Positions 34,217 to 41,874 of a DNA stretch of 64,000 bases are shown piece by piece; the first letter of the stretch is position 1; every line of letters starts with the position of its first letter. Made by a program: the position numbers and the translations under genes. The DNA comes from UBA4874 sp002399435 (GTDB lineage Bacteria > Bacillota > Clostridia > Caldicoprobacterales > DTU083), in contig DAISGI010000001.1 in assembly GCA_036823195.1 (NCBI GenBank), positions 124,001-188,000 of the forward strand, read 5' to 3'. The notes beneath the pieces were generated by a model, which saw nothing but the letters and a program-made list of their open reading frames with translations, was not told where the DNA came from and made no database searches.

Positions 34217-34754
34217 AAGGGAAAGGATGGCCATCGTGGAATCCATCCTTTTTGTATCCGGCGATCCTGTGAATATCCGGGACATCGCACAAATATTGGA
34301 CATGGATCTTCGTCTGGTACGTAAACTAATGGAAAAAATGACAGACTGCCACAGCTTTGAGCGCCGTGGTCTCCAGGTCATCCGGGTGAATGATACGTAT
34401 CAGCTGGCGACCCGGCCGGAGTTCAGCACCTATATCGAAAAATACATTGGTCAGCAATCCATGCAAGTCCTGTCTCAGGCCTGCCTGGAAACCCTCGCTG
34501 TCATTGCTTACCGTCAGCCGGTTACAAAGAGCGATATGGAAGCCATTCGCGGAGTAAAATGCGATCATACCGTAACAATTCTTCAAAACCGTGGCTACAT
34601 TCAGGAGGTGGACAGGCTGGACACGCCGGGGCGCCCGTACCTCTATGGAACGACGGATCTTTTTTTGCGTAGTTTTGGGCTCTCCAGCATAGAAAATCTT
34701 CCCCCCCTGGACCCGGGACAGGATCCGGGGCAGTCGGGAGCTGACAATTCCTGA
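34209..34754 (+). CDS. scpB: Segregation and condensation protein B
   Basis: 181 residues with two winged-helix domains. The segment ACLETLAVIAYRQPVTKSDMEAIRGVKCD is the ScpB hallmark. ScpB dimerizes and binds the ScpA middle region. Its stop overlaps the start of the DUF2953 gene. Confidence 0.96.
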   Translation: MDERERMAIVESILFVSGDPVNIRDIAQILDMDLRLVRKLMEKMTDCHSFERRGLQVIRVNDTYQLATRPEFSTYIEKYIGQQSMQVLSQACLETLAVIAYRQPVTKSDMEAIRGVKCDHTVTILQNRGYIQEVDRLDTPGRPYLYGTTDLFLRSFGLSSIENLPPLDPGQDPGQSGADNS

Positions 34755-35401
34755 TGGACCCGTCCTTCCCAACGTATTTTATTTCTGAATTGAGAAAAAA
34801 TAGAAAAAAGCGTTGGGATGGTGATGGATTGTACTTGCTTCTTTTTCTTGCCATACTGCTGGGATTTCTGCTTCTTCTGCTTTTGAGGAAGACGCAGCTG
34901 GAGATAAGCATTACTATTGAGCACGGGAAAAACATTTCTTTTCTCGCCCTTCGCATGCTGAAATTTATCAGAATACGTGTCAATTTGCCCCTGTTCCTGC
35001 ACAAAACAGATTCTGACAGAATAAAAAGTCTATTGTCGGAGGATCATTTGAAGAAGATAAAAAAGGTGATGCGCTTACAAAAAGAAGCGAAACTGCCGCT
35101 GAATTATATAAAGTCCGGAATTGAAATGGATCGTTTAACCGTTTGTACCCGATTCGGTACAGGGGATGCCGCAGTCACCGCATGGCTCAGCGGCGGCCTG
35201 TATTCCGCTTTTGCCCTTATTATTCCATATCTCAAAAACTATTACCACCTGAAAAAGCAAAAGCTGCAAATTGTGCCCTATTACCAGGGCCGGATGTTTG
35301 ATCTGGATCTTGACTGCATAATACAATTTAAAATAAGCCATATTATTATTGCAGGCTTCAAAATGTTGAAACAGGAATTTCAAAAAAGAGTAGGGCGGTG
35401 A
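34754..35401 (+). CDS. DUF2953 membrane protein
   Basis: 215 residues. An N-terminal membrane helix (about 26-45) is followed by a basic soluble stretch and a second hydrophobic segment around SGGLYSAFALIIPYL. DUF2953 has no known function but regularly precedes ytfJ in spore formers. A sigma-G-like promoter for ytfJ lies inside its 3' end. Confidence 0.78.
   Translation: MDPSFPTYFISELRKNRKKRWDGDGLYLLLFLAILLGFLLLLLLRKTQLEISITIEHGKNISFLALRMLKFIRIRVNLPLFLHKTDSDRIKSLLSEDHLKKIKKVMRLQKEAKLPLNYIKSGIEMDRLTVCTRFGTGDAAVTAWLSGGLYSAFALIIPYLKNYYHLKKQKLQIVPYYQGRMFDLDLDCIIQFKISHIIIAGFKMLKQEFQKRVGR
35315..35345 (+). promoter_or_regulatory. Sigma-G-like promoter for ytfJ inside the DUF2953 gene
   Basis: TGCATA at 35315-35320 and CATATTA at 35339-35345 are 18 bases apart. 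They match the sigma-G pattern (TGMATA, 17-18 bases, CATACTA) at all but one base, about 60 bases before ytfJ. Confidence 0.5.
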
Positions 35402-35405
35402 AAAA

Positions 35406-35864
35406 ATGGTCGAGCATCCAATTGATAATATCATGAAAACCACTATGGAAAATCTGAAGGAAATGATTGATGTCAATACCATTGTAGGAGATGCAGTGGA
35501 AACATCAGAAGGTACGGTCATCATTCCTATTTCCAAAGTAACGTTTGGTTTTGCGGCAGGAGGCGGGGAATATAAAGAAGACAAGACCGGGGTAAAAAAG
35601 AACACAGAAGAGGATACAGAGGGAGAAATGCCTTTTGCAGGAGGAAGCGGTGCCGGAGTCTCTGTGAATCCCATTGCGTTTTTGGTTGTCGGGGAGGATC
35701 GTATCAAATTGCTGCCGGTGCAGTTCCACTCTGCTGCAGATCGAATGATTGATCTTATCCCTACCGTTGTAGAGGAAATACAAAACAGGATGGGGAAGGA
35801 CAAGAAACCAACCAGGCAGAAGGAAAAGAAAATAGAAACCATCATAACAAATGAACCACAATAA
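35406..35864 (+). CDS. ytfJ: Spore protein YtfJ (GerW family)
   Basis: 152 residues. The family core IDVNTIVGDAVETSEGTVIIPISKVTFGFAAGGGEY covers residues about 20-55. YtfJ/GerW is a forespore protein needed for normal germination in B. subtilis. The middle is acidic and variable, and the C-terminus is Lys-rich. A terminator starts at its stop codon. Confidence 0.92.
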   Translation: MVEHPIDNIMKTTMENLKEMIDVNTIVGDAVETSEGTVIIPISKVTFGFAAGGGEYKEDKTGVKKNTEEDTEGEMPFAGGSGAGVSVNPIAFLVVGEDRIKLLPVQFHSAADRMIDLIPTVVEEIQNRMGKDKKPTRQKEKKIETIITNEPQ

Positions 35865-35891
35865 GGCGGCTGACAAGCCGCTTTTGTTTGT
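35863..35891 (+). terminator. Intrinsic terminator after ytfJ
   Basis: GCGGCT / AGCCGC with a GACA loop is followed by CTTTTGTTTGTT. It lies inside the longest open frame of the next gene and argues against its upstream ATG at 35851. Confidence 0.65.
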
Positions 35892-35919
35892 TACATTCAC
35901 AAGGAAAGGAGCCGGACTT

Positions 35920-37044
35920 TTGAAAACGGGTAAAATCATACTGGCTGCTGTTTTGTTCTTTTTCTGTGCAACCCCCACTTCTTTTGCGGAGGTTCCGGAA
36001 TGTCCGGAATGTACCGGGGCAGCAGCTGTTCTGATGGATGGATCCAGCGGACGTGTCCTGTATGAGAAAGACAGCCATCGGAAGCTTCCCATGGCCAGTA
36101 CGACCAAAATCATGACAGCAATTACCGCATTGGAATATGGAAAACCGGAAGACATCGTCGTCATACCGCCGGAAGCTTCCGGCGTGGAAGGATCCTCCAT
36201 CTGGCTGTCTCCAGGGGAGCATCAAACCCTGAAGGATCTTTTGTATGGACTGATGCTGCGATCCGGAAACGATGCCGCCACTGCGATTGCTCTTCATATC
36301 GGGGACTCTGTTGAACATTTTGCCGATATGATGAACGCTTTGGCCCGAAAAATTGGCGTAGTGGACAGCAGTTTTATAAATCCGCACGGATTGCCGAATG
36401 ACAATCATTACACTACAGCATACGACCTGGCCCGGATTACGGCATATGGATTGAGAAATCCGGTCTTCCGGGAAATTGTGTCCACAAAATACCACACAAT
36501 ACCATGGGAAGGGCATGAATGGGATCGGGCGATGAAAAACGAGAACAAGCTTCTCTGGAACTATGAAGGAGCCAATGGAGTAAAAACCGGGTACACCAAA
36601 AAAGCCGGAAGATGCTTCGTCGGTTCAGCTGAACGGGACCATATGCAATTAATTGCCGTTGTTTTGAATTGCGGGCCCATGTTTGAAGAAAGTGCTGCAT
36701 TGTTGAATTATGGGTTTGAAAATTATAAAAAATATGATATATATAATAAGGGTGATCGGATCCGCACGGTATCCGTCGACAAGGGAAAACGAAGTGAAGT
36801 TTCTTTGGTTGCCGGGAAAGACTACGCAGTTGCCCTGAAACCAGGAGAAAAAGAGAAGCTTCATATGAAGGCCACACTGCCGGAATCCGTGAAAGCTCCT
36901 GTGAGTGCCGGGAAAAAAGTGGGGACGGTAAAGATCTTTCTGGGAGACCATTTGATTGGCACCATTCCCATTGTTACAGAAAAAAAAGTGGAAAAGCAGA
37001 GTTTTTGGGATCTGTTTCACAGAATGGTAAACATTTGGAGGTAA
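35920..37044 (+). CDS. dacB: D-alanyl-D-alanine carboxypeptidase (DacB/spore cortex type)
   Basis: 374 residues from a TTG start at 35920, 8 bases after AAAGGAG. The product then begins with a clean signal peptide (KTGKIILAAVLFFFCATP, cleavage near residue 23). Active-site motifs are Ser60-Thr-Thr-Lys63, Ser115-Gly-Asn117 and Lys222-Thr-Gly. B. subtilis DacB trims cortex peptides and is followed by spmA-spmB; here rluB follows directly. It could equally serve vegetative cell walls. ATG 35851 would add a non-signal extension reading through the ytfJ terminator. Confidence 0.88.
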   Translation: MKTGKIILAAVLFFFCATPTSFAEVPECPECTGAAAVLMDGSSGRVLYEKDSHRKLPMASTTKIMTAITALEYGKPEDIVVIPPEASGVEGSSIWLSPGEHQTLKDLLYGLMLRSGNDAATAIALHIGDSVEHFADMMNALARKIGVVDSSFINPHGLPNDNHYTTAYDLARITAYGLRNPVFREIVSTKYHTIPWEGHEWDRAMKNENKLLWNYEGANGVKTGYTKKAGRCFVGSAERDHMQLIAVVLNCGPMFEESAALLNYGFENYKKYDIYNKGDRIRTVSVDKGKRSEVSLVAGKDYAVALKPGEKEKLHMKATLPESVKAPVSAGKKVGTVKIFLGDHLIGTIPIVTEKKVEKQSFWDLFHRMVNIWR

Positions 37045-37053
37045 ATCCCGTTG

Positions 37054-37785
37054 ATGCGGTTACAGAAATATATGGCACACTGCGGCGTTGGCTCAAGAAG
37101 AAAGTGTGAGAAAATCATAGAACAGGGCAGGGTCTGTCAGAACGGCAAAAAAGTGGATCGGATGGGTGAAATGGTGGATCCGGAGAAAGACAGGATTGCG
37201 GTGGATGGAAAGCGCATTCAGATGCCCCTTGAAGCCAGGGTTTATATCCTTCTCAACAAGTCCCGGGGCACCATTTCGTCTGTTCATGATCAATTCAATC
37301 GGGAAACCGTGTTGGATCAGATCGGCTGGAAAGGGGCCCGCATCTATCCGGTAGGCAGACTGGATTACGATACGGAGGGGCTTCTGCTGTTGACCAATGA
37401 CGGAGAACTGACTTTTGAAATGACACATCCAAGCCATCAGATAGAAAAGGAATACTTTTGCATCGTAAAAGGAAATCCAAAACCTGATCAGTTGAACAGG
37501 CTGAGAGCGGGAGTGGACATAGGCGGATTCATAACTTCTCCTGCCAAAGTAAAATACCTGGGCGGGCAACAGGACGAAACCCGGTTGCGGATCGTAATCC
37601 GGGAAGGAAAGAACCGTCAGGTGAGGAGAATGTTTGACGCCATCGGATGTCCGGTTGTTTTTCTCAGGCGGGAAAGGATGGGCAATGTCCGTCTGGGGAA
37701 TTTGAACCCGGGGGAATGGCGTTACCTGACAGATCGTGAGGTAACCTATCTTAAATCCTTAGCAGGGGGGAACACTAAAGAATGA
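37054..37785 (+). CDS. rluB: Pseudouridine synthase RluB
   Basis: About 243 residues. An N-terminal S4 domain (MRLQKYMAHCGVGSRRKCEKII) precedes the RsuA/RluB catalytic domain with GRLDYDTEGLLLLTNDGE, where the Asp is the nucleophile. It modifies 23S rRNA near position 2605. A TTG at 37051 adds one residue as an alternative start. Its stop overlaps a 25-codon frame. Confidence 0.94.
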   Translation: MRLQKYMAHCGVGSRRKCEKIIEQGRVCQNGKKVDRMGEMVDPEKDRIAVDGKRIQMPLEARVYILLNKSRGTISSVHDQFNRETVLDQIGWKGARIYPVGRLDYDTEGLLLLTNDGELTFEMTHPSHQIEKEYFCIVKGNPKPDQLNRLRAGVDIGGFITSPAKVKYLGGQQDETRLRIVIREGKNRQVRRMFDAIGCPVVFLRRERMGNVRLGNLNPGEWRYLTDREVTYLKSLAGGNTKE

Positions 37786-37859
37786 TTCGTTTCAGAAAGT
37801 TGAGAATCGGAGATCTGAACGAAGTTTATCAGGATGACAGCCTTCGCCCACTTATTTAA
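37782..37859 (+). pseudogene. 25-codon coupled frame, possible acetyltransferase remnant
   Basis: The ATG overlaps the rluB stop (ATGA), 5-6 bases after AGGGGGG. The 25-residue product, MIRFRKLRIGDLNEVYQDDS then LRPLI, looks like the beginning of a GNAT acetyltransferase (beta1 and the DLxEVY helix) but stops at once. No continuation is seen in other frames. It may be a decayed gene or a meaningless frame. Confidence 0.25.
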
Positions 37860-37913
37860 CAAAAGTAATTGGAAAGGAAGCAGGAATAAAAGATTTTTTA
37901 TAGAATATTAGAA

Positions 37914-37941
37914 TTGGAAGAATTTTTGCTATTATTTTAAT
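37914..37941 (+). promoter_or_regulatory. Possible promoter of the transcarboxylase operon
   Basis: TTGGAA at 37914-37919 and TTTAAT at 37936-37941 have a 16-base spacer. The region is A-T rich and lies 58 bases before the first gene. Weak match. Confidence 0.35.
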
Positions 37942-37998
37942 GGAACAGTTTCAAACTGGTTTATCTATATATTGTACATTACGTCTGGAGGTTTTTGA

Positions 37999-39549
37999 AT
38001 GTCTACAGAAAAAAAGCGAACGGAAATGCAGGATAAAAAACTGTCTTTGCAATTGGGCGGAGGCCAGGATAAAATCAACAAGCAGCATGAAAAAGGCAAG
38101 CTGACCGCCCGGGAAAGAATCCGAAAACTGGTGGATCCAGGCAGCTTTGTAGAGCTGGATGCTTTTGTAACTCATCGCTCTACGGACTTTGGCATGGACC
38201 AGGTGAATGCTCCGGCAGACGGGGTAGTGGCAGGATATGCCACAATTGACAATCGCCCTGTTTATCTGTATTCCCAGGACTTTACCGTGCTGGGGGGGTC
38301 CCTTGGAGAGATGCATGCCCGGAAGATTACGAAAGTCATGGAACTGGCCATGAAAATGGGTTGCCCTGTTTTGTGTCTCAATGATTCCGGCGGCGCCCGG
38401 ATTCAGGAAGGAATTGACGGGCTCAGCGGATATGGGGATATTTTTCTCCATAATACCATGGCATCCGGTGTTATTCCGCAGATTTCCGTTATTCTTGGCC
38501 CCTGTGCAGGCGGTGCGGTTTATTCTCCGGCATTGACGGATTTCATATTTATGGTGGATGATGTCAGCAAGATGTTCATCACCGGTCCACAGGTTGTTCA
38601 GGCAGCCACCGGTGAAAAGGTAACAGCCGAGGAGCTGGGGGGAGCCAAAACACACAATGAGGTAAGCGGAGTGGCTCACTTTGAGTGCCGTTCCGAAGAG
38701 GAATGTTTTACAGCCGTTCGCACTCTTCTGTCCTATCTCCCTCAAAACAATCTGGAGGATGCTCCGGTTGTTTCTTCCAATGATGATATCAACCGATTGT
38801 CACCGGAGCTGAATACCATCCTTCCGGACAATTCCAGCCAGGCTTATGATATCAAGGATGTCATCAAACAGATCGTGGATAACGGTGAGTTTTTTGAAAT
38901 TCAATCCCTGTTTGCCCGGAATATTGTCATCGGTTTTGCCCGGCTTGGCGGAAAGTCCGTCGGAATTGTTGCCAACCAGCCGAAAGTAAAAGCAGGATCC
39001 CTGGATATGGATGCTTCGGACAAGGCGTCCAGGTTTATCCGGTTTTGCGACTGCTTCAATATCCCCATTGTTACTTTGACAGACGTCCCTGCATTTCTTC
39101 CTGGTGTGGATCAGGAGCATGGCGGGATTATCCGTCATGGGGCAAAACTCCTTTATGCGTATTCCGAAGCCACTGTACCTAAGGTCAATGTGATCCTGCG
39201 GAAAGCATACGGAGGTGCTTATATTGCCATGAGCAGCAAGCATCTGGGGACAGATCTGGTATTTGCATGGCCTACTGCCGAGATTGCCGTTATGGGTCCG
39301 GAGGGGGCTGCCAACATCATATTTCATAAAGAGATCCAGGCTGCGGACAATCCAATGGAAAAGCGGCAGGAGAAAATCCAGGAGTACCGGGATCAATTTT
39401 CCACTCCCTATAAGGCAGCTGCCAGAGGATACATTGATGATGTGATCGAACCGGAAGCTACCAGACCTCGTTTGATCAGCGCATTGGAGATGCTGGAAAG
39501 CAAGAGAGAGAGCAGACCGCCGAAAAAGCATGGCAACTTTCCTGTCTGA
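37999..39549 (+). CDS. mmdA: Methylmalonyl-CoA carboxyltransferase 12S-type subunit
   Basis: 516 residues of the acyl-CoA carboxyltransferase family (MmdA, PccB, transcarboxylase 12S). It contains two crotonase-like halves with oxyanion loops such as GGARIQEGIDGLSGYGDIF and GGAYIAMSSKHLG. It moves CO2 between methylmalonyl-CoA (or a related acyl-CoA) and carboxybiotin. It is first of four genes with gaps of about 25-35 bases. With no membrane beta subunit downstream, it more likely belongs to a soluble transcarboxylase than to a sodium-pumping decarboxylase. Confidence 0.9.
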   Translation: MSTEKKRTEMQDKKLSLQLGGGQDKINKQHEKGKLTARERIRKLVDPGSFVELDAFVTHRSTDFGMDQVNAPADGVVAGYATIDNRPVYLYSQDFTVLGGSLGEMHARKITKVMELAMKMGCPVLCLNDSGGARIQEGIDGLSGYGDIFLHNTMASGVIPQISVILGPCAGGAVYSPALTDFIFMVDDVSKMFITGPQVVQAATGEKVTAEELGGAKTHNEVSGVAHFECRSEEECFTAVRTLLSYLPQNNLEDAPVVSSNDDINRLSPELNTILPDNSSQAYDIKDVIKQIVDNGEFFEIQSLFARNIVIGFARLGGKSVGIVANQPKVKAGSLDMDASDKASRFIRFCDCFNIPIVTLTDVPAFLPGVDQEHGGIIRHGAKLLYAYSEATVPKVNVILRKAYGGAYIAMSSKHLGTDLVFAWPTAEIAVMGPEGAANIIFHKEIQAADNPMEKRQEKIQEYRDQFSTPYKAAARGYIDDVIEPEATRPRLISALEMLESKRESRPPKKHGNFPV

Positions 39550-39576
39550 TTTCTATTACGAAACGAGGTGTGACAT

Positions 39577-39849
39577 TTGTTGAAGCTGTTTAAAAGAAAA
39601 AAATCGGGTTCCGAAGAATCAAAATCCGCAGCAACATCCGGGGACCACGGAGATACATCGGCTTCTCCCGCGACAGACTTCCGGGAATCGGAGGATACGG
39701 AGGAGTTGATTGCTGTGATCGCAGCAGCTGTCGCTTCGTCCATGAACCGTTCCACACATGATATTGTGGTGCGCTCCATAAGACGGATTCCAGCTGGCTC
39801 TCCTGTCTGGAACCAGGCGGCAAGATATGATCTGACAGCAGGATTTTAA
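39577..39849 (+). CDS. OadG-like protein lacking a membrane helix
   Basis: About 90 residues from TTG 39577 (or 39580) after GAGGTG. The C-terminal part (EELIAVIAAAVASSMN, then IVVRSIRRIP) resembles the cytoplasmic tail of OadG/gamma or delta subunits of biotin-dependent decarboxylases. Those subunits have an N-terminal membrane helix. Here the N-terminus is Lys- and Ser-rich and hydrophilic, so the protein is probably soluble. It may be an assembly factor linking the carboxyltransferases to the biotin carrier. Confidence 0.62.
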   Translation: MLKLFKRKKSGSEESKSAATSGDHGDTSASPATDFRESEDTEELIAVIAAAVASSMNRSTHDIVVRSIRRIPAGSPVWNQAARYDLTAGF

Positions 39850-39883
39850 AGCAGAACAAAAAAGCAAATGAGGAGGAAACGGG

Positions 39884-40273
39884 ATGCGTAAATTTAATAT
39901 AAAGGTAAATGGAAAGTCCTATGAAGTGGAGGTGGAAGAAGCACAGAACGGAGCGCCGGCTGCGCCCGAAGCGTCTGACTCTCAGGCTGCTCCTGCCGCC
40001 AGCAAGCCTGCTGCTCCGGTGAAACCGGCAGCTGCTTCCCCATCCACCGGCGCAGAGGGCGCAGTTAAAATAAAGGCTCCCATGCCCGGAAATATCGTGG
40101 ATGTAAAGGTAACGCCGAGTGAGACCGTCCGGAAGAGCCAGGTGATCCTTATTCTGGAAGCCATGAAAATGGAAAATGAAATTATGGCTCCACAGGACGG
40201 CAAGGTGGTATCGGTTCATGTAACAAAGGGAGCCACGGTGAATTCGGGAGATCTTTTGATTACATTGGACTGA
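39884..40273 (+). CDS. Biotin carboxyl carrier subunit (1.3S type)
   Basis: 129 residues. A short N-terminal part (FNIKVNGKSYEVEVEE) is followed by an Ala/Pro-rich flexible linker (about 24-58) and a biotinyl domain with EAMKMENEI, in which Lys95 carries biotin. It shuttles carboxybiotin between the 12S-like and 5S-like subunits encoded on either side. Ribosome site GGAGG precedes ATG 39884. Confidence 0.93.
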   Translation: MRKFNIKVNGKSYEVEVEEAQNGAPAAPEASDSQAAPAASKPAAPVKPAAASPSTGAEGAVKIKAPMPGNIVDVKVTPSETVRKSQVILILEAMKMENEIMAPQDGKVVSVHVTKGATVNSGDLLITLD

Positions 40274-40297
40274 TGCTTCAAAAGGAGGAAATATAAT

Positions 40298-41695
40298 ATG
40301 GCAAAGGTAAAAATTATGGAGACTGCCCTCCGGGATGCGCCTCAATCTCTGATCGCCACAAGGATGACCACAGATGAGATTCTGCCCATTGTCGGGCTCA
40401 TGGATCAGGCTGGTTATTATTCCCTTGAAATGTGGGGAGGCGCAACATTTGACACTTGTCTCCGATTTTTGAATGAAGATCCATGGGAACGTCTGCGCAA
40501 AATACGCAAAGTGGTAAAAAATGCAAAGCTTCAGATGCTGCTTCGTGGTCAGAATATTCTGGGCTATAAGCATTATCCGGATGATGTTCTCATTGAATTT
40601 GTAAAAAGAGCGGTCGGAAACGGGATTGACATTATTCGGATTTTTGACGCGTTGAATGATGTCCGCAATCTGGAGACTGCGATATCCGCTACGGTAAAGG
40701 AAGGCGCTCATGCTCAGGCGGCTCTGTCCTATACCACAAGTCCGATTCACAATATTCAGCATTATATCGACACTGCGAAGAAGCTTCAGTCCATGGGCGC
40801 AGATTCCATTTGTATCAAGGATATGGCTGGGTTGCTGAAGCCTTACGATGCCTACCAGCTGGTCAGCGGGCTGAAAAAGGAAATTCATATTCCCATTGAA
40901 CTGCATACTCATTATACCACCGGCCTGGCTTCCATGACTTATCTGAAAGGCATTGAGGCAGGCGCCGACATCGTGGACTGTGCCATTTCCCCATTGTCCA
41001 TGGGTACCTCCCAGCCGCCGACAGAGCCTCTGGTGGCGACCCTTCAGGGAACTCCCTATGATACCGGCCTTAACATGGATGTACTGAATCAGGTTGCTGC
41101 TTACTTCAAGACACTTCGGGAGAAGTACATGAAAAACGGGTTGTTGAATCCCAAGGTGCTTTCGGTGGATGTCAATGCATTGGTTTACCAGGTGCCGGGC
41201 GGCATGCTGTCCAACCTTTTGTCTCAGCTGAAGCAGCAGGGTAAGGAAGATCAATATGACGATGTGTTGAAGGAAGTCCCGCGGGTTCGTAAAGATCTCG
41301 GATATCCGCCTCTGGTTACCCCAACCAGTCAGATTGTCGGCACACAGGCTGTTCTCAATGTGATTACCGGGGAAAGATATAAAATGGTTACCAAGGAGAC
41401 AAAGGCCTATGTACGCGGAGAATACGGAAGATCCCCGGCGCCCATCAGCGATGAGATCCGTCACAAACTGATTGGGAATGAAGAGCCTATTACATGTCGT
41501 CCGGCAGATCTTTTGAAACCGGGCCTGGAAGAATATCGAAATGCCATTAAGGGGTATATGGAGCAGGAAGAGGATGTACTCTCCTATGCTTTGTTTCCAC
41601 AGGTTGCAGAAAAGTTTTTCAAACAACGTCAGGCAGAGAAATATAAAATAGACAGTACGATGCTGGATCAGGAAGATCAAGTTCATCCCGTCTGA
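40298..41695 (+). CDS. oadA: Pyruvate/oxaloacetate carboxyltransferase (5S/OadA type)
   Basis: 465 residues: a DRE-TIM barrel with the metal ligands in LRDAPQS (Asp), CIKDMAG (the Lys that is carbamylated in homologues) and ELHTHYTTG (two His), plus the conserved C-terminal carboxyltransferase part. No biotinyl domain is fused; the preceding gene supplies it. The family motif is normally RDAHQSL; here His is replaced by Pro (codon CCT at about 40341). It transfers CO2 between carboxybiotin and pyruvate. A terminator follows. Confidence 0.9.
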   Translation: MAKVKIMETALRDAPQSLIATRMTTDEILPIVGLMDQAGYYSLEMWGGATFDTCLRFLNEDPWERLRKIRKVVKNAKLQMLLRGQNILGYKHYPDDVLIEFVKRAVGNGIDIIRIFDALNDVRNLETAISATVKEGAHAQAALSYTTSPIHNIQHYIDTAKKLQSMGADSICIKDMAGLLKPYDAYQLVSGLKKEIHIPIELHTHYTTGLASMTYLKGIEAGADIVDCAISPLSMGTSQPPTEPLVATLQGTPYDTGLNMDVLNQVAAYFKTLREKYMKNGLLNPKVLSVDVNALVYQVPGGMLSNLLSQLKQQGKEDQYDDVLKEVPRVRKDLGYPPLVTPTSQIVGTQAVLNVITGERYKMVTKETKAYVRGEYGRSPAPISDEIRHKLIGNEEPITCRPADLLKPGLEEYRNAIKGYMEQEEDVLSYALFPQVAEKFFKQRQAEKYKIDSTMLDQEDQVHPV

Positions 41696-41697
41696 TG

Positions 41698-41733
41698 AAA
41701 AAAAGGGCCTTTGTTGGAGGGGGCCCTTTTTTT
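41698..41733 (+). terminator. Intrinsic terminator closing the transcarboxylase operon
   Basis: AAAAAAAGGGCC / GGCCCTTTTTTT with a 12-base loop forms directly after the oadA-like stop codon. Confidence 0.92.
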
Positions 41734-41778
41734 ATCAAAAAAGGACCGTAAATACGCCGTGGCATCTTCTGGCCTGCT

Positions 41779-41838
41779 CTATAATAAGGATATCTATAAT
41801 AAGGATATCTATAATAAGGATATCTATAATAAGGATAA
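41779..41838 (+). repeat. Four tandem 15-base repeats, each with a TATAAT
   Basis: Units at 41779-41793, 41794-41808, 41809-41823 and 41824-41838 read CTATAATAAGGATAT (the last base differs in the fourth). Each holds a -10-like TATAAT and an AAGGA. They lie 37 bases before the dipeptidase start. Confidence 0.95.
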
Positions 41839-41874
41839 TGGAAAGAATCGTTCGATCCAAAAGGAGGAAGATGT

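Noticed and set aside
35851..35919. Upstream ATG start for the dacB-like gene at 35851
   Set aside because: It overlaps the ytfJ end and its terminator and would bury the signal peptide. The TTG at 35920 has a proper ribosome site.
39590..41686. A 698-codon open frame on the minus strand opposite the biotin carrier and oadA-like genes
   Set aside because: It is antisense to genes with clear family motifs and catalytic residues, has no ribosome site and shows no recognizable domain. Long antisense frames are common opposite GC-moderate coding regions.
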